A DNA stretch of 64,000 nt from positions 87,303,154 to 87,367,153 of the forward strand of contig OZ023262.1 in NCBI GenBank assembly GCA_964006375.1. The letters are read 5' to 3'. The notes beneath the pieces are model-generated. The model saw only the letters and a program-made list of their open reading frames with translations. It was not told the origin of the DNA and searched no databases. Origin of the DNA: Tillus elongatus. Its lineage: Eukaryota > Arthropoda > Insecta > Coleoptera > Cleridae. This document shows positions 40,937 to 55,226 of this stretch, piece by piece. How positions within the stretch are numbered: position 1 is the first letter of the stretch; each line of letters begins with the position of its first letter. The position numbers and the translations under genes were made by a program.

Positions 40937-40937
<1 letters not shown>

Positions 40938-41002
<65 letters not shown>
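40938..41002. repeat. (TA)n array
   Basis: TA array at the junction of Penelope-like sequence and the LINE fragment. Confidence 0.95.
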
Positions 41003-41005
<3 letters not shown>

Positions 41006-41059
41006 CGAATCTATTTACAATTTTCAAACCTCATTTGTTTTTCTTAAATAGCTGTATGA

Positions 41060-41850
41060 AGATGACACTGCAATATGTTATAATTTTATAAAAGTAACTC
41101 ATGGGAAAACCTGAAGAGAATTATTGAAAGATATCTGATAAATATTAAAGAATTTTTTGATTCTAAACTATTAACGATTAACTTTTCCAAGACTACATAC
41201 TTGCCATTTTCTTGCAACAGACCAGTATCGCCAAGCTTTTCCAGTATCAGAATTAAAGATGACGGCAACGGAATCAAAATTTTACCTAGTGAAAAGGTCA
41301 AATACTAATGGATTTTGATTGACAAACATCTGAGATGGGATTTACATATTGGTTACGTTGTTCAAAAGCTGCGTTGCATTATGTACAGGTTTAAATATCT
41401 GAGTCAAATTTTGAATGCTGGTCACCTCAGAATATTGTATCAAGCTCTAGTGAAAACCCATCTAACATACGTAATTGGTGACTGGGGTGGTGTAGAAGAA
41501 TATATCTTACAAAATTAGAAATAGTACAAAAGCGATTTTTGAAAATTATTCTCAACAAGCACCATATGCATCAAAGTGACCTTCTCTACAAGGAAGCTGC
41601 ATTATTGGACCTAAGGCAATTGTTCTACTTTATTGTCAATGTTAGACAGTTTAAAAATAAATCACTGGTAGAACACAGTTATAATACACGGAACAGAGGC
41701 AGATGTTTAGGACTCCCTTCGTTACCGAGACAGTTGGCCACAGAAGCTTTAAGTATCTGGCACCACGATTTTATAATTCCATACCATCTGAGTTTGCTAA
41801 TGGTGGCAATTTAACAAGATTTAAAAGAGAATTATTTTTTTTATCTTAAA
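41060..41850 (+). pseudogene. 3' fragment of a CR1/Jockey-type LINE
   Basis: Broken frames give the region after the RT catalytic box: LLTINFSKTTYLPFS, then GILIDKHLRWDLHI (the usual fold after YADD), LRILYQALVKTHLTY, VQKRFLKIIL and LLYKEAALLDLRQLFYF, ending with a NTRNRG motif. No endonuclease or catalytic box remains. It lies between the two inverted PLE copies. Confidence 0.7.
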
Positions 41851-41894
41851 TCAATCAAGACGATTTTTGAATGATTTTTTTTGGCGAAGTTTTT

Positions 41895-42329
41895 GATTGA
41901 TACACACATAAGAACTGAACCTATTCCTAATTTGGAGTTTAGGAGTTCGCTATCGTTTGAAGAAATTTTCTCAAAATTAAAAAGGCGCTGTATCCTCATT
42001 AGCGAATTTTTCTACGAAAACTCGCTAAAATATAGCTATAGTGTGAAAAATGTTAAAGTTAGAGTATTGGCTGTTGGATTTACTTGTGGTTAATTTTAAA
42101 AGCTTTAAAAAAAGACAAGGTTGTCTGCAGTGTAAAATATTGACCAAATCGATATTGAATAAGAATAAAATTCTTGACATAATTATTAACTAATAAGCCA
42201 TATGGACATGTATTGCAGGTGCTGGCATCTATCTCTAATTTACAAATTGTTTCTTTTTTGTAGTGTCCTTGTTGTAAAAACAGCTTCTTGGTTTCGTAAC
42301 CAATAATTATTTGTTAGAACGTGAAACAA
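41895..42329 (-). repeat. TA-core A-arm fragment and unassigned flank
   Basis: 41895-42035 is an inverted A arm with its hairpin (TTAGCGAATTTTTCTACGAA then AACTCGCTAA). The remainder to 42329 is AT-rich with no recognisable feature. Confidence 0.55.
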
Positions 42330-43740
42330 CAGAAAACAAAGATAAATATAAATTATTTAAATTTTATTAATAACCTTCACACAAATATTAAGTTTAATTT
42401 AGAAGAAGAAGCTAATAGTTGTATAAATTTTTTAGACTTAACGATTAGAAAGTTAGAAAATAATTAATTTGACTTTTCAATATATAGGAAACCAACTTAC
42501 ACTGACGCAACCATACCATGCGATTCATGTCAGCCTTTTTCACAATAGCTGTCAGCCTATCATTCTATGACACATCTTGCATTTTCAGTACCTATATGTC
42601 CCAAAACAATTTTGAAAAATAAATTTCAATAATTAAGCAAACAGCATTTAATAATGGTTACTCTGTTAAAATAATAGATAAAACGATGGAGAGAAAAGAA
42701 TACAAATTAGCGATTAATTTCGTTTTATACAAATATTAGAGACAAAAAAGACCACAGGTATGTTTCGATAAGTTATTTTGGAACCATTTCAGAAAACATT
42801 TCAAAAATTTTAAATACCTGTACAAATGCAAAGGTAGCTTTTAAATCTTACAACACGACGCGTGATTTGTTATTTTACGACAAAGAAAAATATTGTTTCT
42901 TGACAAAAGCTGGAGTTTATAAATTAGTTTGTACACATTTTAAGACAATCTACTTCTAGAAATTTTAACACCCGATACAAAGAACATATTTCTGCATTTA
43001 GAAATAACCACGCTGACTAATCTACATTTCGAAAACATATCATTGATAACCAACATAGACCTACAGTAAATAATCGCATAATACCACAGCATTTTTGTAA
43101 TGACAAGCGTAAACTAGACTTTTTTGAAGGCTTAGACGTCACAAAGTTCAGACACGATAATACCTACCTTGTTTTAAATGAGCAAACTGATTTAATGAAT
43201 TCTCGTTTCTTGGATAATCTTCTTCCTAATGAAATATATCAAACAAAATAAATATAACATTTTTTTTTTCAAAAAAGTTGTAATAAGAAAATGAATTAAT
43301 GGTTGTCGCTGTTTTCATTGTATAGAGTCTGCTTTATTCTTGTTATTCTTTACTTATTTTACTGTGCTAACTGTTATTATAGTTATTACTGTTATAAGTT
43401 TGTTCTGTCTTTATGTTAAATATTGAGATTCATTACGTAGAAAGTTTGAAGGGCTCATCCGTCATTTGTGTTTCATTTTATTTTCAATTTTAAAGAATTT
43501 TTTGATCAAAACATCATAACATAGCCACATATCTTTATTTGTAGTTGTCATGATTTCGTATTAACTCAATTGTTATTTGTCTGAGGATACTGTCGAGGAG
43601 CGAAACCGGTTACATAAACGTTGAAGAACATCCTAGAACAACTATAATTCAGAAGGGCCACTTATTCCAGTTAGCTTACGTGCTGGCTACGTCCTTCACT
43701 TACAGAAACGAAACCCAACAGGGAAGCCATAGAAGTAGTC
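42330..43740 (+). mobile_element. Penelope-like retroelement, copy D, inverted relative to copy C
   Basis: From left to right: FLDLTIRKLEN and YRKPTYTDATIPCDSCQPFS text, the GIY-YIG region with stops (KAGVYKLVCTH at about 42908), a C-terminal region open to 43250 (PQHFCNDKRKLDFFEGLDVT), a 3' noncoding region, a hammerhead-like sequence, and an end at the TA array starting 43748. It corresponds to copy C through about 1.4 kb. Confidence 0.8.
43571..43620 (+). ncRNA. Hammerhead-ribozyme-like motif in PLE copy D
   Basis: It has a consensus core CUGAGGA (fits CUGANGA with G8 intact), then a worn helix II, GAAA, C..G minimal helix III and a GUU triplet, and a helix I (UUUGU / ACAUA) with four of five pairs. 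It complements copy C: the core is intact here, helix II is intact there. Together they imply a complete hammerhead in the ancestor. Confidence 0.5.
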
Positions 43741-43746
43741 CGTATG

Positions 43747-43747
<1 letters not shown>

Positions 43748-43835
<88 letters not shown>

Positions 43836-44060
43836 TTTGATTTAATTTTGCAGATACCTTGCTTTTGTAAATGGTTTGGATGAGTTCATTATCAAGAAGG
43901 ACCGAACCAGTTTTCAGAGACAATTATGGTTTTATTTTCGGAAAATTTTTGTATCTGTAAATAACAAAGCTATCCAACGAAGCTTACTACGCAATTGTGT
44001 ATTATAAAAAGTACACTATATACCAAAATTCAGACCTCTAAGTTAAAATAAAAAGAACGT
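43748..44060 (+). repeat. (TA)n array with TA-core B-arm fragment
   Basis: TA array at 43748-43836, then B-arm text (GTAAATGGTTTGGATGAGTT, TTCGGAAAATTTTTGTATCT) to about 44060. The A arm is replaced by the end of Penelope-like copy D. Confidence 0.7.
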
Positions 44061-44148
44061 CAAAGCAATAATGAAAAAATAATTAGGGCACTGCAAAACA
44101 CACAAAAATTGTGTTAAACAAAATGTATTAAATATTACAGACAAATGT

Positions 44149-44336
44149 CCAGTTTTATAAAGCTTAATTAAATATTTAACGGATGGTTAGCTAATGAAGG
44201 CTTTAGATGACCAATTGCAGCCTACGATTCGGGTTTTTGCCATGACAACCAAATATTTTGAAGCTGTGATTGGTTGTGCTAAGCCTTGATTAACTAACCG
44301 GCCGTTAAGTGTTTAATCGAGCTTTGTGAAATTGGG
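44149..44336. mobile_element. Palindromic MITE of about 190 bp
   Basis: The arms of about 80 bp are inverted: CCAGTTTTATAAAGCTTAAT on the left and the inverse of CCCAATTTCACAAAGCTCGA on the right, with TTAACGG and GGTTAG shared. The spacer is about 30 bp. No coding capacity; superfamily unknown. Confidence 0.7.
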
Positions 44337-44815
44337 TATATGACTATTTTTTCTTGGCGTAAAATCAAGAAGTAAAAACTTTTAAAATTTGGTACGTAGT
44401 TTTTCTTCTGAAAATGTCAAAGTGATGATTTAAAACAACGCCATGCGTGATTTTTACACAAAGATCCTGGTTCTGTTGCGAGGAAAGTATTGCATTAAAT
44501 GTCTTTAAGACGGCCCTAGTTTTATGTTTCCATATTACTTATCCTCTTTTGGTTAAAATATTTAAAAGAAATTGCTTTGAAATAGAAATAATTTGCAATA
44601 AACCATTCGAAATCGTAGAACATTTAGATACGAGTAATCTTCGTTATACCAAATCTGTCATGTAACGGCGATGTTACATTACACTCAAGCTTAAGGAAGG
44701 CGCGGGTTCAAATCCTAGAGGTTATTTTTTTTAATTTATTTAAATCCTTAATTTAGTTTCAAAGTTATATGATCCGATTATTTAGTTACACAACCACCAA
44801 CAGTCCCCAATGTCG
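44337..44815. other. Unassigned; weak tRNA-like 3' half
   Basis: CGGGTTCAAATCCTAGAGG then TTATTTTTTTT (44698-44728) has a B box and a following T-run as in a tRNA 3' half, but no A box or acceptor pairing is found. A 72-codon frame at 44447-44665 has no known signature. Confidence 0.3.
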
Positions 44816-46084
44816 CGCATAAAATGACGGATATCATTTTCAGAACTAAAAAGGTACGAAAGATGCTCTCTTCTCTTTATACCTGGAAAGCCTCTGGCCT
44901 TGACGAGATCCCAGCAATTGTTCTCAAAAAATGCGCACCAGAACTTGCTCCTGTCCTGACTCGTCTTTTTCAGACATCTTACAGTAGAGGCATATGCGCT
45001 AGTAACTGGAAAACTGCTCGAGTACAACCCGACACCAAAAAAGGATCTAAAGCGCTTCCTAGCAACTACAAGTCCATTTCCCTCCTTCCAGTCGTCTCTA
45101 AAGTGATGGAAAAGTATATAAACACCGAACACAGGCTAATCCACGACAGGCAGTATGGATTCCGTCAGCGCAGATCAACTGCTGAGCTCCTTTCCTTTGT
45201 CACCCATTCTTGGAACAAGTCTATGGAACTACGCGGTGAATCCCAGATTGTCGCTCTAGACATATCCAAAGCATTCGACCAGGTCTGGCAAGCAGCGCTG
45301 CTTAATAAACTTTCAGCCTATGATCTACCACCAAAACTCTGTACCTGGAGGGCAAATTTCCTCTCCAACCGGAGCATTTCTGTTGTCGCGGATGGCCATT
45401 CCTCTAAACTGTATCCAATTAATGCAGGAGTTCCTCAAAGTTCAGCTTTAGCCCCTACTTTGTTTTTTCTCCACATCAATGACCTCCTCTCTAGCACATC
45501 CAACCCAGTTTACAGTTACGCGGACGACAGCACCCGCCCCTCAAATATACAATATTGCCTGTCTCCTTAGCCCAATGAAATGAAGATCGCAGACTCATGG
45601 ACGGTTCTGTCTCCGTCGATCTCCAAAAAATCTAAGACTGGGGAAGTAGAAATCTTGTACAATTCAACCCCACCAAATCTCAGTCCTGCTTTCTATCTCA
45701 TAAGAAATACACCAGCCCTAGACCCATCACAATGAACAACCAAGTTATTCAAAGTAATGAGTTATTTTCACTCGTTGGCATTTCTGTGGATCGAAATGTC
45801 AATTGGCACCAACATGTCGCATCAATTGCAGAAGCGGCTGCTAAGAAATTAGGTTTCCGCTTTCGGGATCGCAAATACTTTTCACCAGCTAATCTCTATA
45901 CCTTATATGCTTTACAAATAAGGCCAAACCTCGAATACTGCTGCCACATCTGGGGTGCCGATGCCGCTTATATACTCGCTATCCTGGACTCCATTCAGAA
46001 GAGAGCTATACGTCTTATCGGTGACTCTACCCTCACCCAAAGACTGCCATCCCTTGCCCACCGACGTGCCGTTGGTGACCCCTC

Positions 46085-46137
<53 letters not shown>

Positions 46138-46463
46138 TAGATATCTGCACGGGCACTGCTCAGGGGAGCTTTCTTCCATAGTTCCTCCACCTGCTGCCCA
46201 CATCATATCTACCAGGGGAACAGAGCAAATGCACACTTTTACTGTCCAAGTCACCAGACATAGAACATCTTGCTATGCCCGCTCTTTTGTCCCGAAGACT
46301 TCCAAGTTGTGGAATTCCTTGCCAGCACATGTTTTTCCTACTCCTCCGAACCTCCAAACCTTCAAGTCCAGAATTAACAAGTTGCCTCTTTCCTCCTTAC
46401 ACCCACGGTACGATAGTATTTAGGCTGTAAGCCCTCGTGGTGTGTTGTTGAAATATAAAAAAA
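44816..46463 (+). pseudogene. CR1/Jockey-type LINE, 5'-truncated reverse transcriptase
   Basis: The 248-codon open part (44824-45570) holds RT fingers and palm: ASGLDEIPAIVLKKCAPELA, YGFRQRRSTAELL, the first catalytic Asp in LDISKAFDQVW, PQSSALAPTLFFLHINDL and the YADDS box. A frame break near 45570 follows. The thumb and C-terminal parts are in other frames (45732-46075: LVGISVDRNVNWHQHV, RPNLEYCCHIWG; 46229-46423: RTSCYARSFVPKTSKLWNSL). It ends in AAATATAAAAAAAC, a short A-rich tail. Endonuclease and ORF1 are missing, as in 5'-truncated insertion. A CT microsatellite interrupts the C-terminal part. Confidence 0.85.
46077..46134 (+). repeat. (CT)n microsatellite inside the LINE
   Basis: About 26 CT units from CCCTCTCTCTATCTCTC to CTCTCTTTTATAG. 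LINE coding sequence stands on both sides (HRRAVGDPS before; RAQELFS-type text partly lost after), so the array expanded or was acquired after insertion. Confidence 0.95.
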
Positions 46464-47339
46464 CCCTGAATTAAATTACTTAATGATATAAAAACTTTTA
46501 AGACCTTTAATTCAATTCTAATATCAGATCAGGTTGTTTCTTGTAGCCCTGACTCGATGAAACCATTCCACAACATAATAATTGTTTATTATACTGTGAC
46601 AATTCCACACTAAATACAGCCGTAGAGACTTTTCTGTGGCATCACAAGTGCTTGTTTGGTCTTTGGACACGAATTCGCTTTTGCGGCAGACAAAAGATAC
46701 TGTCTTTTGTAAAGCCACAGGAAAAGTCGCTATGTCTGTATTTAAGTCAGATTTTATAATTTTAAATTTATTTAATTTGAAAATTTTTATCTGCAAAAGT
46801 TTCTTGAAGTAGCAAATTTTCTTACAAAAGAATTTTAACGAATTTTCTTGACAGACAAATATTGTTTCTAATTTCCTGGGAAAAATTTATTTCGAATTTT
46901 TGTGTGAAAGAATATTAAGTTTCGATTATGCAATTTTTTTAAGAAATTCGTGAAAAATAAAAAATAATGAATTCCCTGCAAAAAAATTGTTTAAGGGAAT
47001 TTTCGCGAAAAATATTTTATTGAATAAGATGCCCTAGTACCGATATGGTGTCTATTGTGAAAAGTTGCACCAGACTGCTGTGAATTTGGAAAATCCCCAA
47101 AAAACGTCGACATTTCTTGCGAGGGAGGCACTTTTTAACACTAACAGAATTCGTAGCATACAACCTCTAGCGAGGATGACTTTCAACCCCTTAAGTTAAA
47201 TAGGGTAAGTTAAATAGGGAGGGTAGTGCGAGTGGCACCTTTTTGTATATTCTATATCAAAATCCGCAATTCTAAAATCTACTAATCAGTTTTGTAGAAA
47301 GTTACTTCCAAAACTTAAGCTTCATTTTTAAAACCTATT
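46464..47339. other. Unassigned AT-rich DNA
   Basis: An open frame of 90 codons on the minus strand (46524-46796) has no known signature. A duplicated word GTTAAATAGGG occurs at about 47198 and 47209. Confidence 0.4.
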
Positions 47340-48330
<991 letters not shown>

Positions 48331-48720
48331 AAACAAATCCACATGTTCTAATGAAAACTAGGTTATTTATTACAAGCTACTAGTAATTTCACTGCTAGAG
48401 GTGCCTTTATTAATCATTACTCAATTTCAAAACGCAATAAAATATTCAAAAACTCGGGACGCAGCAAGTGCGTTATGGTAGTGAATTTTCATAAAAATGT
48501 TTTTATTGCAAATATGTGTTTTTCTTTTAATTTAAGAAAAGAGGCATCAATTTCGGTTACCAGTATAACCTATATAGTAAAAACAATGTGCCATGTTTCA
48601 TAAAAATAACTTTATTGTGTGAAAATGTACAAACATTTCCTAAAGTAAACTTAAAGTGTTCCCGGAAAAACTCGTTTCTTGGTCAACCTTATAGGTTAAT
48701 AGCAAATTGGGCTATACAAA

Positions 48721-50602
<1,882 letters not shown>

Positions 50603-50658
<56 letters not shown>

Positions 50659-50800
50659 ATATAAAAATTGAAACTGACCCCGGATATGTGTTCTGGGGGG
50701 CCTAATTAGCGCTCATTTGAAGAAATTTTTTCAAAATTCAAAAGTCGGGATCTCCTCATTAGTGAATTTTTTTAAGAAAATTCACCAAAAATATAATTTA
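50603..50800 (-). repeat. (TA)n array and inverted TA-core A arm
   Basis: TA at 50603-50655, then TATAAAAATTGAAACTGACC, GGATATGTGTTCTGGGGGGC and the hairpin TTAGTGAATTTTTTTAAGAA then AATTCACC. With the palindrome's right terminus joined directly to it, this copy has no B arm of its own. Confidence 0.75.
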
Positions 50801-51329
50801 CTTCCCACTCTCGTAAATGACACAGAGCAATATTTTTAGGCATCTGATTATTCTATCGATTGATAAGTAATAAATAATACCTTTTAATAATAGATTTTTG
50901 GTGTTCCGTTAGTCGTAACTTATTCATGCTGGATTGTTTTCACATTTTTTTATAGGTGACTTGCATAATCTTATTCGCTGTTTCACCTGCCCGCTGTTAT
51001 TTCAAGGTAAACACTAGATGACTAATGCAGGTCATAACAATATATACATAACATTTTAATGTAGCAATTAGGTACGAGACTGCGGAGAGTTATAGAGGAA
51101 GAGGAATATATTTCTGTGACATTTACTAAAAATGAGAGATCAAGCAAAATAATAATTATAAACAGTGAATGTATGTTAGTTAATTCAGAGTTCCTTAATT
51201 CATCATCACAAACAAAGGCCATGTTGCCGTGGCACACTGTTCAGAAATTCTCTTCGCTTCGTTGTAGCTTCGGCATTTCATCAATTTGACGAGGTTTTTG
51301 GAAAGTTTTCTCTTGGCCAGCCTCTTTCA
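50801..51329. other. Unassigned
   Basis: Closer to unique sequence than its neighbours, with no recognised gene. A minus-strand frame of 71 codons (51022-51237) has no known signature. Confidence 0.4.
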
Positions 51330-51445
51330 GTTTTAGTAGATCTTCGTAGCAAAAATTAACTAATGAAGATACGCTTCTGATTTTCGAAAAAATTTCATCA
51401 GATGAGCCCAAACAAAGTCCCATAAAGCACACATACAAACTTTAA

Positions 51446-51530
<85 letters not shown>
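51330..51530 (+). repeat. TA-core A arm and (TA)n array
   Basis: A hairpin remnant (TAGTAGATCTTCGTAGCAAA then AATTAACTAA), worn A arm (GATGAGCCCAAACAAAGTCC) and TA array 51449-51530. The B arm is replaced by the mariner-like fragment starting at 51531. Confidence 0.7.
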
Positions 51531-51535
<5 letters not shown>

Positions 51536-51625
51536 TCTCTATAAAGTAACGCATAAATTAACTTACATTAAAAGTGACCATTATTTAAGAAAATTCAGGA
51601 ACAGGTCGATCTTTATTTAAAACAA

Positions 51626-54428
51626 TTCGGTTAGGTTAAGTTGTGAGTGAACCATAACGGTCCCCCCACTGCGACCTTAGTGGCTCACGCCTAACTGTCT
51701 TATATTTCGCCCAACAAATACAGCCTGCTAAAGAGGTCGAGAATTTCTGTGGGAGAAAGTTGACCCAGATCTTCTGGTGCAAGCATTGTCTTGCCAAAGA
51801 GCAGGTGTCTTGTCCTCTCTGCAGCACGTGCTCTGCTGTTTTGTTACCCTCCATACACAGCCGGCACTCAGTCTCTTGACCGAGACCAATTCGGGGCATG
51901 TGGTGCCGCAAGCACCGACTAGAGTTCTCAGTTGTCTGTTTAGCTCTAGAAGTTCTTTAGCCCTTGACTCTGAAAGGCCATTAATGAAGGCCTTAGAGCG
52001 TGCTAATCCTGGAAAATTTTGCCATTGCTGGATTGTCATTCTATCTGTCCAAGTCTTTAAATTTCATTTCGCTGTGCATGATGATATCCCAGCGCTCCGG
52101 TTCGATAAAGTCTTCCGGGCCACCACTCCTGGCAAGCGCGATGGCGGCTACAAGGTCCGAGTGACCCGGTATCCAGACCAGCGCCACATCATTGCAGCTG
52201 CCTAGTTCGTTGAGAGCAGATTTACAGCTCCATACCGTTTTTGAATTGCAACGGTAGGACCCAAGTGCCTTTATTGCAGCTTGGCTATCTGAATATATTT
52301 TTATCGATTTGTGTGTGCACTAGTTTTGTATAATTTCCCTTGCACACATCTCTATGGCATATACTTCTGCCTGGTGTATGCGGGTACCTCCTCGCAGACC
52401 TGAAGATGACCACCTCCCCCTCCAACGAGGTAATAATAGTCAGATTGTGCAGCATCCTACCACATCGAGCCACAAATGGTAGGTTCCACACTTCTAGCGA
52501 TGGCAGCTTCGCAGAGGGAGTTCCGTAGTGCATTGTTATATGTTCCTTCAATGTCGAGAAACGCAGCCACCGCCACGTCCCTGTTATCCAGGGAGTGTGT
52601 AATTTTCTCAACAAGGTTATTGAGTGCTAATTTAGTAGATTTTCCAGTTTGGTATGCATACTGGTGGATATTGAGGGGGTTCTTGCTTAAGATATCCCCC
52701 CTAATGTGTCCGCCCAGTATTTTATGCAATCCCTTCAAGATGAATGAAGTGACACTGAGAGGTCTCAGCGAATTGGGTAGGAGGTCACTACGTCATAATT
52801 TGGGAATATATACACCCCTAATCACCGTCCAGCTGGATCGAGTATGGTTCCAAGCCAGCCTGATGAGGAATGAGAGGAGTGCCTCCAGTTCATTTTGTAG
52901 CAGAACCCGAATCACCCCAGCCTCCCCTGGAGCCTTGAATGTTTGGAAATTCTTAACGGCGCACTCCACCGCCGAGCCTGTAATTATTTTTCGAGCAACC
53001 CGCCAGTCTTTATCGACCTCCGGCCGGTGGGATTTCTTCACTACTCAGGATTAGACAATCTGTGAAATATGTGTGTGCTAAGAGCTCTAACGTTTCTTGT
53101 TGTGATTCTATAAATGAACCATCTGGTCATTTTATCGATCCCAGTTCCTGGACACAGCCGCGTGAGAGAATCCTGCTGACCCTGGTCCTGCTGGGTAAAT
53201 TGGCAATATCCCCGCAGAACCTCATCCAGGATATCCTCTTTGCGTTCCTTGTATCCTTGTTGTAATGTGTTAGAGTGGATTTATATTGCTCCCACTTGCA
53301 TCTAGTCTTAGCACAATTGAGGATACGCTGCACCTCTGTTCGTAGTTTTTCGAGGTTTTTGTTCTACCTAGTAGACCCTCGACTGTATTTTTTTGTCTTT
53401 AGTGGACAGTTTTCGTGATACGCTGAGATAATTGCATCTCTTACTTGTTCATCTGCAATTTTTATCCCTTCACGATCCCTTACTGTGGCGATAGCGGACT
53501 CAAGTCTGGATATGAGGGATTGCTTGTAGACCTCCCAATCCATTATCTTCGGGTCGCGATACTCCACCACAGGTCTAGGACTTGTTTCAATATAAAACAG
53601 AATATGAACATGGTCTGAACATGAGGGTTCAGGCGACACCCTCCGTTTGACGATTTTGGTGCTCAATAGTCTTGAACTGATCGTGAGATCTAAAACCTCT
53701 CTCCAATTATCCGTTAGAAAGGTGGGTTTCGAGCCCGTTGTTAACGACCAGCTCTTCCCACAAGGTGTATTCAAACAGTGACTCACCTTGCCTGTTAGTG
53801 TCCGTGCTTCCCCAAACCAGATGATGTGAGTCCGCATCACGCACCATTACAAGGTGATTATTGTTCCTCTTGCAGTAGGTGATCAATTTTCGCGCCTCTG
53901 CTGGAGGAGGTTGGTCTGCATCTCTGTCTAAGGGGAAGTAAGCCGAGCAGGCTACTGCATGTAGCCTGGTCCCTCCTGATGTGATCATGAGATGGATGGC
54001 TGTCATGTCCTTGGTAGAGTATTCTGAAAGTACAAAATTCAAGTTGTTTCTGATCCAGATACAGGCTGTGGGGTTGCTACCAGAGCCCACCTCTACTATC
54101 TTACCAGAAGTATAACCTAGCCTTTTAGTTCGATCCGAATTGGCGGTCCAGGCCTCTTGGAGAAGCGCAAGGTCTATCTGCTCCTCTTTTAATTTCATGC
54201 TAAGGAGATACGTTGCCGCCCTAGCATGATGAAATTTTGCTTGAATGCACCTAATTGCGATGGACATAGGGTGATAATAGGGATAAGTATTAAAGTGGGG
54301 TATGCGATCAGGTAGAGGGAAAGGTAAGGAGAGAGTTTAAGGATTGGATTAGGGTGCTAGGCTATCCTCCTTTTCAGAATCTCGATTTACCAGCTTCCTG
54401 AAGTCGTCGCATGACGGGAGGTTTTTTT
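51626..54428 (-). mobile_element. I/R1-type LINE inserted in the mariner-like fragment
   Basis: Reading leftward: endonuclease, RT with an internal deletion, RNase H and the CCHC tail, ending AACTTAACCTAACC. TTAAAAC at the 3' junction and TTAAAC at the 5' junction are a possible target duplication. ORF1 is missing. The domain set (APE endonuclease, RT, RNase H) places it in the I-group; the endonuclease start (RCIQAKFHHARAATYLLSMK) looks like R1/LOA relatives. Confidence 0.8.
51640..54267 (-). pseudogene. I/R1-type LINE ORF2, RT catalytic box deleted
   Basis: The endonuclease (53707-54267) shows LALLQEAW near residue 34 and the SDH motif after a frame break (CSDHVHILF near 53590). RT fingers and palm start around 53000 (FKAPGEAGVI) and continue GLHKILGGHI, HQYAYQTGKSTKLALNNLVE and AFLDIEGTYNNAL (first catalytic Asp). 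After MLHNLTIITSLEGEVVIFRS the text jumps to RNase H (TRIHQAEVYAIEMCARE, IYSDSQAAIKALGS, VALVWIPGHSD), so the YADD box and thumb are missing. The C-terminus (51636-52039) has SKAFINGLSESRAKELLELN and the CCHC-like tail. Confidence 0.8.
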
Positions 54429-54930
54429 TAAACTAACTTTTTCATATAAAAATCTCACCCATATCGTTATACCCCTTCAAAAGGTAGCTATCCCTTCGAA
54501 ATTTTGACATTGGATGGTGGGTAGTGTGATACATCTTTTTAAAGCTAATCCAACTCTCTATTCAGCAACACATTTTTTTGTAGGAATAAAATAAAGTGAG
54601 TTATAACATTTTTATTATCAGTAACACCTAACACAAGTGAAGCTTGTAAAGAGCTACACACTCGAGTCTTATGATACTGATATGATACTTATAATATGAT
54701 ACTTCAATATCTGAGTCTGTAAGCAATGTTGGGCTTCTTGTACGAAAAGAACTCCAGATATGTTGTTGTATACTGTGTCGTATCTGTAACAGTCGACTGG
54801 TGCTGTGTCACATGTGTCATAAAAACTAAGGAAGCATAAGTTTGATAATTTTTGGTGATACAATCTACAGATAATAGTAAATACTGTACTGAAGCAAATA
54901 CTGGCTCTCTTGCACATGCTCGCTATACCA

Positions 54931-55226
54931 CTGCATAGAAGTTGTAGAATAAAACTCTTTATTATAGGCCGAGCTTTCGAAAAATTTATTCCTTTCTCAA
55001 GGCTACAACATAGAAAGAAAAAAAGTTTACAATTTACTTGGAAAAAATATAAAAGTTTAAAATACTTACATATAACATGAGTTCTACTAAACTAATTATG
55101 TAATAACAAACATGAAAAGAAAACATTTTTATGAATTTGAGTGAAGTCGAAAAGTGCCAAACTGACATATAAAGCTAAATATTGTCTAATTGAATTTGTT
55201 TTTTGTTTATATATATATATATATAT
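54931..55226 (-). repeat. Possible Penelope-like 3' relic and short TA tract
   Basis: On the minus strand, GCCTTGAGAAAGGAATAAAT then TTTTCGAAAGCTCGGC (complement of about 54968-55004) is the kind of AAAGG...CGAAA sequence found at Penelope-like 3' ends. It is short and could be coincidence. The rest is AT-rich, ending in (TA)9 at 55209-55226, against which the gypsy LTR starts. Confidence 0.4.

Larger units (their letters stand above)
39300..40937 (-). mobile_element. Penelope-like retroelement, copy C (different family from A and B)
   Basis: Read leftward, it has an RT motif YRYVDDNLACF (complement of about 40860-40885), an RT thumb segment, the GIY-YIG endonuclease (40126-40359: GVYKIACTHCNAIYIGQTSR), a noncoding 3' region, and a hammerhead-like sequence near 39561-39613. 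It is broken by several stops. The 5' side is cut at the TA array starting 40938. The inverted partner is copy D (42330-43740). Confidence 0.8.
51531..54930. mobile_element. Mariner-like fragment split by a LINE
   Basis: 51531-51625 (CAATGTCTCTATAAAGTAAC, GTGACCATTATTTAAGAAAA) and 54429-54930 (GGTAGCTATCCCTTCGAAAT, TCAGTAACACCTAACACAAG, then CTTGTACGAAAAGAACTCC) are collinear with one end of the element at 36962-39230. The LINE 51626-54428 interrupts it. The far end and the transposase are missing. Next to the array, its first base follows TA, as in the other copy. Confidence 0.8.

Noticed and set aside
44650..44728. tRNA gene ending at GGTTCAAATCC plus T-run
   Set aside because: Only the 3' half is tRNA-like; no A box or acceptor pairing was found.
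51630..51646. Telomere repeat (TTAGG) tract at GGTTAGGTTAAG
   Set aside because: Barely two degenerate units; it is better explained as the 3' tail of the LINE on the minus strand.
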